A program made the position numbers and the translations under genes. Of a stretch of DNA of 64,000 nt, positions 12,401-25,406 are shown in pieces (the first letter of the stretch is position 1; each line of letters starts with the position of its first letter). Below the pieces are notes generated by a model that saw only the letters and a list, made by a program, of their open reading frames with translations, had not been told where the DNA came from and ran no database searches. The stretch is from contig LUCM01001862.1 in assembly GCA_008360955.1 (NCBI GenBank), forward strand, positions 110,242 to 174,241, given 5' to 3'. This DNA is from Fasciolopsis buskii. Taxonomy: Eukaryota; Platyhelminthes; Trematoda; Plagiorchiida; Fasciolidae.

Positions 12401-15400
12401 ATACCTACTGAAGATGACTTGCTCCTCCCGGCTGGTATCATGCTTACTGGTTTAGGCAAATCCTTTTTAGCATTTCTCACTCCATCCTCCTCCTGACCAT
12501 CACTCCCTACTTCGCGACTATCAAAACATCCCTCAGCGTGAGCCTTCTAGTAAATGCTGTAGTATCGTGAGTTTTGCCAGTCCATGCCACTCTAGACTCC
12601 TCTGAATCTGTGGCGGCTAAATATTTCGAACCGACTTGATTTTTGCTTAAACATACCTAATAACCAGTGACTTATTTCATCGGCACTTCCGTTTTGATAC
12701 TTATACCAGCGGCATATATGTGAGTTGATATTCTTACCCCAACATATGGTTGTGGCCTAGGTTCGGGAACCGCGGGCTCACAAGGATGCGCAAAGTGTCT
12801 CTAAGCGAAAACGCTAGCCGCAACTGTCTTTGTTGGTCACATTGAGGTGAAAATTCACTAAACCGTACTGCAGTTTGTTCTGTGACTAAAATGCGATCGA
12901 AGGGGTTCAAGCAGGGAAACGCATGGACTTGTTTTGCTTTCCACGTGAATGTCGTATTTTGTTCCTGGCGATTGCTTTGCAGCTGTAAGTGTCACATAAA
13001 TAACCGCGATGATGACACTGTCTCCAGTTACAGCTGAGCCGTCAAACGCCCCTTATATCTCTGTGCATTTCTGCTGCCATTTTGATAGATGTGACTGACG
13101 TGTCGGGCGCAGCTTCATGTAAGAACATGGCTAGTGTTGTTCTGGAGTGTTTTCTTACACAGCTTCTACGTCTACTTTAACATGCCTCAGTAATAAATCG
13201 AAAAGAAGAGAATAAACCCAAATATCAAAAAGCCTGTTTGAGCTCAAGTTTTATTGCAAATATCGCCAAACGCAAATGATGAACGTTCGTACAACTTTTC
13301 TAGTTATCATGAACCCTCGAATGTCATTCACGGTGTACGAAGGGATTAATGAGCCCTCTCTAAACGCGATGAACGACTTGTTTTGTGTTTACCATATCAT
13401 GCAGAGTACCGAGAATTGCGAATAACGTAATGAGTATATCTGCGCAGCTGGTTAAATATGTTCCCATTATTCTCTCATTTCGGTTTACCTAAATTTCGTA
13501 ACTGTAACTGTAATATTCAATATAGCTTAGTTTAATTTGTCCACATGCGTGCTGAAAGAGCGGAATACAACAGTGCTAACAGCGCTACGCGCTTTTTCAT
13601 CTTACTCCTGCAGCTGATAACCCCATCTCAAAAACAAGATGCGACTATTTACGGTGCTGGAATCTGTGTAAATGCCGGTTAGAGATGCAAACTGATTTTG
13701 TTTCAACAAAACATGAGCTACACCGTATTAGCAACCCAGCTTCATGCAAGATGCTTAAATCCTCCCTTGATATGTAAAATCTTGCCACAATCGCCCAAAA
13801 CAGCCAGCCATATCACCATCACATAAAATACATCCTCGACCCAAAGAAACCGTTCCTCCCAGTTTTACCTCACACACTTCATATTCCACTATTTGAGCCC
13901 CTCTAAAACGAAGTGGAAATCAACACAGGGCACCGCAAAACGAAACCAGTACCCTCAAAAGTTCTTGTCTGCTTACTTTAACTGACGTGTGGAACACATT
14001 CCAAACTGTTCACTTTCTTTCCTCCCACCTTTTCGGGCCTTCAAACCGTTCGCCGCTCGTATTTTCAATTATTTTCCATCGACTAGATCGAGCAGATGCA
14101 GCATCGGCAAAGGAACACTGCTGCTGCAGCCCCACAGTGCTCACCCCGTTCTATGCCAATCACGCCATTCGACAATGGCCAGGCCGCCGACCGTATAGTA
14201 CCACAAACGGATATTGCACACTGTCAATCACAAGGTAGAGCGGTTGCCGCTCTCGGAACCCAAGCATGCATCTAGGCCACTTTCCAAAAACCACATTATA
14301 TCTCGCGGTTCTACACCTCACAGCTAAGAGCTTGGAAGAAAGTTTTCAAGCTGATCTTTTCCACAAACATCTACGGCTTCTAAAGACCAGCACAACCAAG
14401 GAGCGGGAAACAATGCGTAGCGATTGGTAACTCATGCAAACCCCGTTATGGTTCTGCAACACGTTCATCTGCCGCCATTAAACCGTCATTTTTGACACAA
14501 AATAAAATCGGCAAACTGACTATAGTAAGCCACAGTTGCCGATCTTCGATGTATGACCATAAAACCCCCAGCATTATCATTTCCATTACAGATTTCTTCA
14601 TTTTTTACTTTAAAAACCCTAATTCTTTTTTGCCCTATCCCATCGGCTCCAATTTTATCTTCGCTCAATTCCCTTTTCATTTCCCGAACATAACGTGCCG
14701 GGTCTCGTCATTTTGTTATCATCATATAATTTTTATTAACAATGGCTCTCGCTTTATTCCATCACATTTTGATTTATACCTTTCAAGCCAACGAGGCGTT
14801 CTTGACCACTGGAGCCATCTCGCAAGGCATCCCACCCATCGCATAAGGAAAAACATTTTATTCAGTTCATTTGTGAAATTCTGCGATTCTTAGTCAGTCA
14901 CTTATCATGCCACTGGTGCATGTACATCAGAAAGTGGCATTTTCTGGCCAAGCTTGATCTTTTGCTCGGGCACCTAGTTTCATGTCGTCTGCTCCACACA
15001 AATTATTCCTCTGAATTACACAGCTTCACTTCCGGAAATGCTAGAACGTGGCCAACGGGCCCACCACTTGGACAGCCAATCGCCACGAAGGCACAAACAC
15101 ATAGATCCCTGTTTCGGATGCCGCCACCATCGACTACTTCAAAGATCACCTGGAATTTTCCCCTCGACAACATCCGCTATCAATAAACTAGTAACTGCTA
15201 GCAGCTAAACCACCAGAGAAAAACAAAAGGTGCAAAGTGACCCGCTTTGTTCATACTGGCTCACCAGCGTCGGACATGATATTCAACGCGTGCCAATAAG
15301 TCATAATTCTACCCTTCACTGCTGACTGCGTTTCCCCTCTTCATCTCTTCGAACGACGGTTTAACACGATTTTTCGTCATTGTTCTTAGTCTCTGCAAGT

Positions 15401-18400
15401 TTCCCAAAGGCTTTTAAATAATTACTTGTTTGCGGGATCCTTGGCAAAACCACCGACCTTCTTTTTCATCCCCAATTTAATACTGGGCATTTATCGGCCA
15501 TCAGTGTTCTTTCGTCCAGCTGTTTTGGTCCGTTTTGACAATTCTTCACTCCGTACTCATTTCTTTTGAAAGCGTTCTTCATAGCAGTTTACCTTTCATG
15601 TCAATCTTACAGGCTCGTTAAATCCAACCGCTGCCGACATATCTTGACACTCGCTGCCATCTTCTGACTGAAATCTGCGCCTGCTTTACACGAAATTGTT
15701 GCTTTTAAACATCGTTCTCCTCATAGAATGTCAGTTTTGTTATTCCTTTTCGTTTTGTCCCCATCTGTGTGTTTAGCTCTTCCATGCAACTAGTAATACC
15801 CATGTAAAATTTGATCATGCCAACAAGCAAGTTTCTAGAAGTATTCGAGAAATATACCTATTTATATAAGTATTGATAAACATAAACAAACCGCTCCCAC
15901 ACTTGCTTTTATCTTGATGTGGTTCAGTTTGTTCAAACGTGCTCACATTATTATCCCGTTTAACTTGATTAACACTTGTTTATCACTGCCGACATTAACT
16001 CTTGTTGTTCATAGAAGTTTTACCGTCAATTATTGATCGTGGGTCAGTGGATGGTTATCTTAAACCGAGAAGTGCACGTTTCGTTATGAAACATGTCCTT
16101 ATTGATGCACTTATAGATAGTTATGGTTATGAATATGTTGAAATATGCATGTGCTTAGAATTACTGCATTGTTCTGGTAAATTTTGCGTACCTTGTATTT
16201 CTGATCCTCACGTTCTTGCACCCGCTTCAACGAGTGACTTATAGACCTGCTTGATCATCCTGACAAAACTGTCAATCTTTTCAATCACCGTGAACGGTTT
16301 CATTTTCTCCACGTTCTGAAATCACCGGTCTGTCCACAGTCTGCATTTGTTCCATCCTGTCAATGAGCTTGTTTTCAGTAAACTCACCCTTCTGTGTATT
16401 GTTCCCTTTGCCTTATTTTAAACAGATTATTCCGCTTGGGATCACATCCTAGTACCCTGACTTATTTACATTATTCGAATGCATGTTTACGTAATAATAT
16501 GTTTCCGAGATTTGCTCAACATTCTTTTCAGCCTTGCGGGAGTCACCTTGAACGTTCTCGCTGTAGGTAATCTTTTATTAGGGCCTCTCAGGAGTTCTTT
16601 TGCTTTATTCCCGCCTCTACAATATCCAAGCTTATTAAGCGTTTGCATCCGACACATACCGCTCTTTTCTGTGATTTCTTTGTCACCATTTCCTGAGTGC
16701 TCATATATATATAATTCTGTAGTTCCCTTGATATTGTATGGGGAAACCGGGAGGTCGTTCCTTAAGCGACATATTAAAGGGACCTTTTTTTCTGGTCCAC
16801 TTTTAACTCTGTTGGAATTGTTGTTCGACTGCCCCTTTCTCAAACTCTACTGCTAATAGATCAGTGAGTTTAGGATCACTGCAATTGTTAGCGCCAATGT
16901 TCTAACGCGTTCGGCTGAAGGACTTCAGCCGACAGAGAAGTGGATTTCCTGTGGCATGTTGTCCAACAAGTTACCCAGCTGAACTTGACAAGAACATGGA
17001 CCGCTCGAATACTGCTCAGCACAGGGCCATGCAGACACCTTACCGGAAGCTCTTCCTTGTCACTCTAATTATTATTGTCGAGACTCAACTACCCTATGCT
17101 AAACCAGACAAAAGGCTTCCGTTCACGACATTATCATATTCCACCTGAGTTTTTATCTTCTTTGGCTAAAGCAACCTTTTCTTCTGCACCATTTCGCTTA
17201 CCTCTTCGGTGCGGGTAATGGGAGCTCAGACCCGTCGCCATGGTTAGCGCACACCTGGCAGGTAGCTTGGCCACAGCAAGCTATTACCTGGCCCCAGCGA
17301 GACACCTTTGCGCGATCCACCTATTAAACTTTCATCTCTCATTAGACTGCACGTCACCACTCGCTCTTTGTCAGTCATTCCTTTCCATCTTGCGCGAGAT
17401 GTTATCCATTAAGTTGCGGAGCATTTCGACTCCTTTCAGTCTAGCGATGCAATCTACCTTCACCCAGTTCTTGGTCACCAACTCGCTTCTTGGTGGGGGT
17501 GATGCTGCCTGCACAACACTACAAAGCTATCGGTCGACTTTAATTTAAATTTCGTGGCAACGGCTGTTAATTTCATAATGTCTCGATATGGCTCATATGA
17601 TGCCATCTTCTATCATCGCTTTCTCGGCCGAATATTTCATTCTTCCATGTGTTGCGATTAGCCCGAGAAATAAATCCCTACATACATGGCCGCTGACTGT
17701 TGCAAGGATCCGTTTATTTTTTCGACCTGAGAAAAACAAGCAAATATCTGGTAGCCATTTTGTCTACCATCCTCGGCAATCCGTCCGATACACTGGCAAA
17801 CCGGTCCCTCCCCGACTTATCGTTATAGTGACTTTGGTCAGTGGAATACGCAAATGCGGTTAAAGGAAATAGACTTTGCCTACGGCCGTCCTTATTTGAT
17901 CCAGATCTTACCGTATCCAGGTTTTTAAAAGGCTTTCGTCTGAACCTGTGTATCTACGACCAAGCATGATCGTCCTCCTTGGAACATTGCGCCCTCGAAT
18001 TCGTCTCATCAATCAGATTACGAACAACCTTGAATCTCTGGTATTACCAGTTTTCAATATTTTTCTCCTCTGCAGCGTATACCGGGATGGCTTTCAAATT
18101 AGGACACTTAAGGGTAGACGCTCTGAATAACCCCAACAATATTGCGTAAAGCGTATAAGTCAGTATCCCGTGTCCAGTATTCAGGGTTCAACTAAATTTC
18201 CAAAATCGTTTATGACCTTCCACTGCTCCTAGAGAGGACAATGAAAAGTAAAACATTCCATCTTGGATAAGTCGAAAGTTGACTGATTAAAATATAGGGG
18301 GCGCTCGATCGGTGCACCGCAGCTTCTAGTTACTCAGCGCTTCGACTCACACTGACTCCATTTTCTTGGGCCTGAATTTGTTGACCTCGACCAGCTAGGT

Positions 18401-21400
18401 AGTGGCAGCAAATCGCCTCTCTTGACCCACTTTTGTAGGTCCATGTACATCGACATTTTTCTGATAAACGTCACTAATGCATAAATTTTTGCCGACGAAA
18501 CCAGCAGAAACAAAGTTTCAACAGAATAGGTAGTTTAAAACTTTGGGCCAGCTATGCCTAATTTGTCAAAACAAAACTAAAACATATGTCTGTAGATGCA
18601 GGCATTTCGTTTGCTCGTAAAACAATACCACTTGTTTGCAGCATCCTAAACCGCATACCGGTAAGTCCATTTTTCGTCGTCCGAAAAGTGATAAAGTAGT
18701 ACATCAGAATAGAAAGAGCAGTTGAGCTTAAAGTCATATCATTGTGGTGCCTTGTTGTTTGGCGAGAATCTCCTGCCTCGCCAAACTTTTCTTCCAACAA
18801 TGAAGTAACTGCAAGGATGGGCTAAGAAGGCAAACTGGGAGTTTGCTATCATGACTTCCGGAGTGCTCTTCATTCGGCCAGCCAAAGGACGTTCCTGACA
18901 AAGCTTACCAAATTGAATGTCAACAGGAACGTTATTACCCACCCAACGATCACCTCGGCAATCGAGGTTTTAGCTTGTTGGTAAACGAGAAAGGATCCCC
19001 GAATGCAATGGCATACCGTGGGGATTGTCCTCGATGGTGAGCAAATTATGGGAAGTAATTTCCGAAGGTGCCTTTGCGCGGTGGTACGTGACTCGGGAGA
19101 ATACCCACGAGTTATCTGAAATGAGTCCCTTTGAGAACTGGGTGTAATCACAGAAGAACATTCAAGCCGTTAGCCTTTTTTGCCTCCGCCGCCAGCAAAC
19201 AGCAGCCTACCAGCTATGGATGGTAACTGACCTCAGGAACATTGTATTACTTACATTACCACGAAAAGCGATCGGATGGCGAAAAATAGAACGCGCAATG
19301 CAGGCAATGTCCAAAACCTAGGAAAAGATCGAATGATTCTAGAAAACGTATGGTGGATATAATTAAAAGTACCATCTCGGGTTAAGAAGCATTCCGTGTA
19401 AAGCTCGACCACCAACGTTGAGGAGCCCACTCCAAATATTCACTAAAACATTTGACCCGCCAAAATGCATCACTGCACCGTGGATGAATTCACGCAGGCA
19501 TGGACAGAGTTTGGCCATAGTCGGCCTCCATGAAATTTTTATAATCACACGGCGATCTTCCGGAGTTTCCCGATTCTAGTTCGGCGGCCATAAGTTTAGC
19601 ACTCAGCATTTTCTCATGCCGAACAACGTTTCTTTTTAAACTTCTTTTCCAGTCTGAATTGACGGATTACTCCAGTGTTCCTGCGGCACTTTCTCTTGCC
19701 CATCCATACTTTCACTTTTTCAGAATCCTTGGTTTCTGCGATTGCAGAAATTGATATCAACGGTACGCTTTAAAATCTAGCAGCTGACTGTCTGGGACAA
19801 AACTCAACAGTCGAGGCATGTCGGACGGCAAATTGCAACCCAGTAAGAAACTACCTGCAACCCAAGCTGTATGTCCTGGAGGCTTTTTACACAGTTGTTG
19901 TTTTCAAGAGCTGGAATCGGTGCAGCAGCTACCATCACTATCTGGTCGTGACTATCGTGCCGGGATCTGGGTATATGAAATCTGGAGGAAAGCCCGGATA
20001 CTGAGGCGGAAACAGCAGCGCTAGAAAAAGAAAAGTCGGAGCAGGAAACCAGCTCTCGAAAGTTGCTACAGGAATGAGTTAATGATGGTATGAAATGGTT
20101 CGAGGTGAAAAGTGTCTACGGCTCCATACATCTTGAGAGGGACGCCGACATCTTTGTGTGCCAGTCAGATACCTCAGAAACAATCCTGTCTAATGCCAGC
20201 AGTATTCGCACACAGGGGAAAAAATGAAAGTTTGTGTTCGCCAGGGTGAATGGTGCTAACTTTGGAAACTGACTGCTTTTAATGGATCCCGTGTTTAGGG
20301 CAGTTAATATGCTTCCTCGCATGACCATAATGGTATGTATAGAGGACACGTTTGTTGGCAAAGCTCTGTATGAAACGATGGCCGCGAGGTTGGCGGGCTA
20401 GGCATGAGACTTCACGGTGTGGGGAAATTCCGTGTTCGCAGTCTTGCGGCGGACGCGGGGGCCGAGGCTGCTATGGAGAGGATCGATGCACTTCTTGGAG
20501 GGTTCCGAAGTCGCCGAAGAGATGGAAAACAATGCAAAACGCTAAATAAAGAACCAGTGGAGAAGCACGGTAAAAATGATTAAACGTTTGGACAGTGGTG
20601 GAAGCTTGATACTCTTAGTACTGAACTGAGCTGCAATGAAAAACTTCCCTTGATGCCGAATTCGTCCCGCCGTAAATCGGGGTGTTCAAAACTTCGTGTG
20701 AGCTTATATTAAGTTTCCACCTCCAATAATTTACGCAAGATTTTTTCGTTTCCTCTTTAAAAAGTACAATGTCTACCTTAAACAGTTCCAACGCCAAAAG
20801 TTAAACAAAAGAGAGTAAAACATGGGATCACGGGCTCTGCAAATTAGACTTCTCCCCGACAGAAAAACGGAGGCAACAGAGCGACTTAATAGAGACATTG
20901 GATTTCATGAGCCACCTATCGTGTATTTTTCTCTCAAGGTGTTGTTATCATGACGAAGAATCTTTCACACGGGGTCGTGAGAGGGGCCGTGCGAGAGCTC
21001 ACACTGGGCCGTTAATAATGCGGAACTGTTTGGGGGAAGGCAGTGAATGAACGGAACCGATTGTTTCAGGCCTCGGTGACGGCCCACAGATGATTCATCT
21101 TAGGCATCAATTGAAACTAACCTGGAACACGATGCAACAGATGGTGAGGGAATAAATTGTAATATGTCCTTACGGCTTTGATTCCACTTTTTACGGTAAG
21201 CCATTTGAAGAGTATGCACTCCGCCTACCCTCATCCCAATTCCCCAATCATTTAAACGGTTAAATTACTTCGAAATCTCGCCCCTTCAAACGCATACATC
21301 GCTCAAACTATTGAATTTCTTCAGCTTCAAGTGGCTTTACCAGGTAGTTTTGGTAATGGTTTGTCTCGAAGATATCCGGTGCACACGCGACGTGTGTGGT

Positions 21401-21900
21401 CATAAGTTACAACAACAAATGGCAAAAGTATTCACGTGCAATTGATTGGAGGTGAGTAGACAAATTCCTGACTAAAAAAAGATTCCCGAGAGGTGCACAT
21501 AGACGATAAGGGGTGAATTGCGGCAGGCGAAAAATTCAGCCAGGGCCGGCTGACGGGTTTGTAGTGTTTTGTGTATGCCGCTCCATCATGATGACGCGGC
21601 AAAATAGTTAGTCAGGAATGTCTAGAAAATCCAAATAAAATGCGTTGTCACCGGATAATAAACATTCTGCACAAATGAATCGAAGTGTGATCAGAGGGAA
21701 AAACTATGGGAAACAGTTGGTGATAGACAGATAAGTAGAAAACGGAAGTGCAACTGGTGGGGATTTTAGAGAAGCGTCTGGTTAAATGCATGCAGGAAAA
21801 CAACGCTTGTTGAATTTTTACAACTTTGCGGCAGTGCCTGATTTCCATGAAAGGCCCAATCGGGCGTCATTCTGGAGTATTCAGCTTGGTGTGACAACGA
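6428..21900. other. Long decayed intergenic region, no recognised gene
   Basis: About 15 kb in which no conserved protein, complete RNA gene or clear transposon was recognised. Open frames are short and look like chance. From about 6.4 to 18.5 kb the plus strand looks rich in C and T and poor in G; beyond about 19 kb it looks richer in G and A. This was judged by eye. Some of it is probably very old transposon sequence. Confidence 0.55.
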
Positions 21901-22570
21901 AAATTTAACCCCGGATGGGCCGGCCTATTTTAGACTGGTTACAAAACTTAGATTGGGCATGTGTTCATCGACAACAGCGGATTGTGCATGTTGTGATTGG
22001 TATGAAGATATGCCGGATAAAACTGGGTCAATGTAACTACCGAGAAATGACGGTGGGCCGTGGCCAAAAGCTTTGGTTCTGTCAAGCTGGTAGACAATAA
22101 ATGCATTTTCACAGCCGGTCAGAATGGTGCGGAGATTTAAGAGGTCGCTCTGATGTATGGCACAGGAACAGGACCTAAAAAACCCATGTTGCCTGGTACT
22201 CAGAAGGCTGTTTTCAAGAGGAAAGTCGATTATAGAATCTTTAACAGTCGTTCCCATTATCTTAGACAATAAAACTAGGCATAATGACAATCGGTCGAAA
22301 GTAAAAAGAACCTGCCTTATCCAGTGATGGTGTAGATGATCGTTCAGTTGGATAAAACTGGACTTTAATTATTAGAGATGGTGAAAAACCTAAGAAGCGG
22401 CAGTGGAAGGCCCTTCGTTCGACATTGAACGCCGGATGGGGGAAGATCGTCTGAGCCTGTAAGTCTAGATGTTTTATGGTGGGACAGAAGTCCGTAAATA
22501 GCATCAGCATCAAAGGGAATAAAGCAGAGACGTGGGGGCTGTATAGTATTAAAAACGTGGTTAAGATCAC
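21900..22570 (-). mobile_element. Second CR1-type LINE reverse transcriptase fragment
   Basis: Two overlapping minus-strand frames give an eroded CR1-like reverse transcriptase in the correct order. First comes a remnant of the KGG..NYRPISL block (DKAGSFYFRPI), then LSKIMGTTVKDSI and LLSTRQHGFFRSCSCAIHQ, matching the family pattern of a SKIMEKIV-like block followed by QHGFxxxRSC. After it come LDRTKAFGHGPPSFL, SGISSYQSQHAQSAVVDEH, and NLSFVTS, where GVPQGSV would follow. At least one frameshift lies near 22262-22290. It differs in sequence from copies A-C, so it is another family. It may extend to about 21.6 and 22.8 kb. Confidence 0.75.
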
Positions 22571-25406
22571 GACGAAGGAAGGTAAGTTGCTAAAAGCATC
22601 TGTAATGTCGAGGGGCGATGTGAGAAAAGTGTGATCGGGTGGTCACTATCAACGAATGGATGGGGGTGCATTAAAGTGTCCAAGTCTAGTGAGCTTAAAA
22701 TATTGTGAAGAAGCGTTTTGATATCTGGGGGCATTACCATGGTCTTTGCACATGTGTTCCCGTAGTGTTCACAACAGATCAAGAAAGCAGTTTAAGCTGA
22801 TAAGCTGAGAATAATTTTATCTTAAATATAAATAAATGAATGGTATATATTCCTCGACAATCGAGACGCATGCGAAAGACAAGATCATACTTGTACATGG
22901 ATGGAACGGTGGAGACATCGGAAAACACTAATGAAAATGAGATGTGGCTGTGCCCCCAATGACCAGAACCTGGAACGTGATAGTCTAAGCACTAGTTTTT
23001 GGGTTTTTAAATCAAGATTACTTATTCCTTCGCCAAGTTTCTGGAACTGATTACCGGTCGTGCACTGCGAGTCATTCCACGTTTAAATGCATTAAAGGTG
23101 CGTATCGCGGGCGCAAAAGTTGGCTGGGAAGCAACAGCATGCGCTGTCACATGGCCGGGTTCCTCAAAAATCAAGAGGGTTATAAGACGAGGAAGAGGAT
23201 CAATATGGATTTCATAGCGGGATGGAAGTGAGTCCAAACCACACCGTACATCATATGCGGTAAATGGTGAGCGGAAAGTAACAACATTGAAGAGTCAATG
23301 TAACGCTGAGGATGAAGCAGTGGGAAACACTCAAATTTTCAACAAACTATTTTAGGGCTTGCAAATAAAGTTCGAGGGTCAAAAATTTCACCCAGTCTGC
23401 CTCAAGCAAAAGAGACCTTCGGCATACTGAGAATACCCCGTCAAAATGAAATCACTCCAATCTATCCTATGAATCAATGGTGGCACCTGCTTCCGATTCA
23501 GCTTCGGATACAGGATCTTGCATGTTAAACACGGAGGTATTTAGACAGTGATTATTTCGCCAGCAACGAATTTATGGTCCCTGTCTGATTATTTGCGAAT
23601 TATTCAGGCCTTTAAATCAAAGAGTAAATGTCAGGTCTAGCATGTTGTTATTGCTGGTCAAGGTATTACTTTGTTGCACACATCCACCAAGGGGGATTAA
23701 ACGAACAAATTCCAGTGGTTTTGAAGGTTTACGTAGCTTTTTGGCAGTGCGCAGTAAACATGAAACCCCAATTTAAAACACAGTTGATTCGCACATTCTG
23801 CAATATTGGTTTATAAATTTAATCAATACACATTCACCAACAACCCTCAAATATGCAATCACAAAGAACAGACACGAGTCATTGTCAAGGCACAGAAGTG
23901 CGAATGGAGTTCGCGCGGATTTAAACACAATTCGTGTTACAATGGCGCAGCGGATGGAAACCAACAAACCTTTGTTGAAACATGAACATGCATTAAAAAG
24001 GCACCACATTCAATGGTATGAGAGTAACCTCATGAATTTCAGTCCGAAATTTGTGTTTTATGGGACTGCTCTCAACCTTGCGTTACCCCGGGCCACGAAA
24101 ATCCGTCCGAAACATGGGCGTCAAATATGCGAAACTGGTGCACGCATTCAGCTCCCAACTTCTTAATCCCTTCTATCAGCACACTGCTCTTTCAGCAATA
24201 ACTAGAAAGCCCACTTTTGATGCGCAGCTCAATGACCCGGTTTCTCTTTCGAAGTTTTCATAAGCCCTCCTCGAGAGTTGTTCGGGCGACCAGCTAAAGG
24301 TTGTCGAGAATGCAGCCAAGGAGGATAGATTCGCGCGGCGGGTGTTAGGGAAACCATGCATTTTGTGTAGGTAAAGATGTGGGTGGTGAACTATGAGCAA
24401 ATGACCACCGGTAAAAAATAAAATAATGTGTTGTGCTTGAAAACAATAACCACGGAGTAATTGGGGTGATGTCTGACGGAATACCGGTCAGGGGTTAAGG
24501 TATTATGATGGGCTCCTTTTTGCCGGTAGCTATCTGTATGCGGATCTGGATGAGCTGCCTCCTTGTCTAACACCATTAATTTAGCGGGCAGGAATCATAC
24601 CATAATATATTACTTGAAGATCTGGATGTTTTTGAGCAGAACGCGACACAGGTAATGCTTACAAACTTTAAGCCTCAAAACTTACAATCTGTATTATTTC
24701 GTGCAGTTCGACTCCGTTTAGTTTTCACGGGATTCGTTTTCACACAAACCATTTGAAAGCACAGAATTATTTTGGCAGGATGCAGATCGGCCGGCCTTCC
24801 ACTCCTTTGAAGGCCAGTTCGCTCTGCCAGGGGAAACAAAAACGGACTACTCCTCTTTAGCCAAGCAGCAATAGATAGTACCTGTCTCAAAAGTTAGCCG
24901 TTTAAACAAAACATGCAGAAAGAAGAAGGGAACGCCGGAAACACCTCATGCTTTGGTGTCTTAACCCGGGACACACCGAGTCCAAGGTTGCGGAACAATG
25001 TCTGTTCAAGTGGAAGTACGTTTTGTATCGTCAAGAAGCCCCGTGCATTCGTTTCCACATGTTGCCCATCGTGGTAGTAAGCAACTGCAATGGAGCCAGC
25101 GGGCAAGATCATGTCTGCGACAGCTTCCCTTCAGGACAATATGTACTTCGGGGTCTGATGAGGGATCACGTTCCGTTTCCCTTGTATGACACATAATATA
25201 CAGCATAGAATGGACTGCAGGAAGATGGTTCAGCAGCCGTAATTCTGCATGGAGATTTTCGAAACGGGAGGGAAGTTTACACACCCTGGTTACTGGAACG
25301 CAAAATTCCGACACTAGAAAACGTTGAACAGTACCTAGGGGAGGTCTAATCGGACTAACATAGTTCATTTGAATTAGGCTCTTTCGAATAAATCGACCGG
25401 GCAAAA
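22571..25406. other. Intergenic, nothing recognised
   Basis: The plus strand looks G and A rich. The upstream half of the CR1-type fragment may extend to about 22.8 kb. A 172-codon open frame (25006-25524, minus) starts inside LINE copy C and shows no known domain. Confidence 0.5.

Noticed and set aside
14492..14893. 133-codon plus-strand open frame
   Set aside because: Composition follows the local T-rich strand and no family is recognisable.
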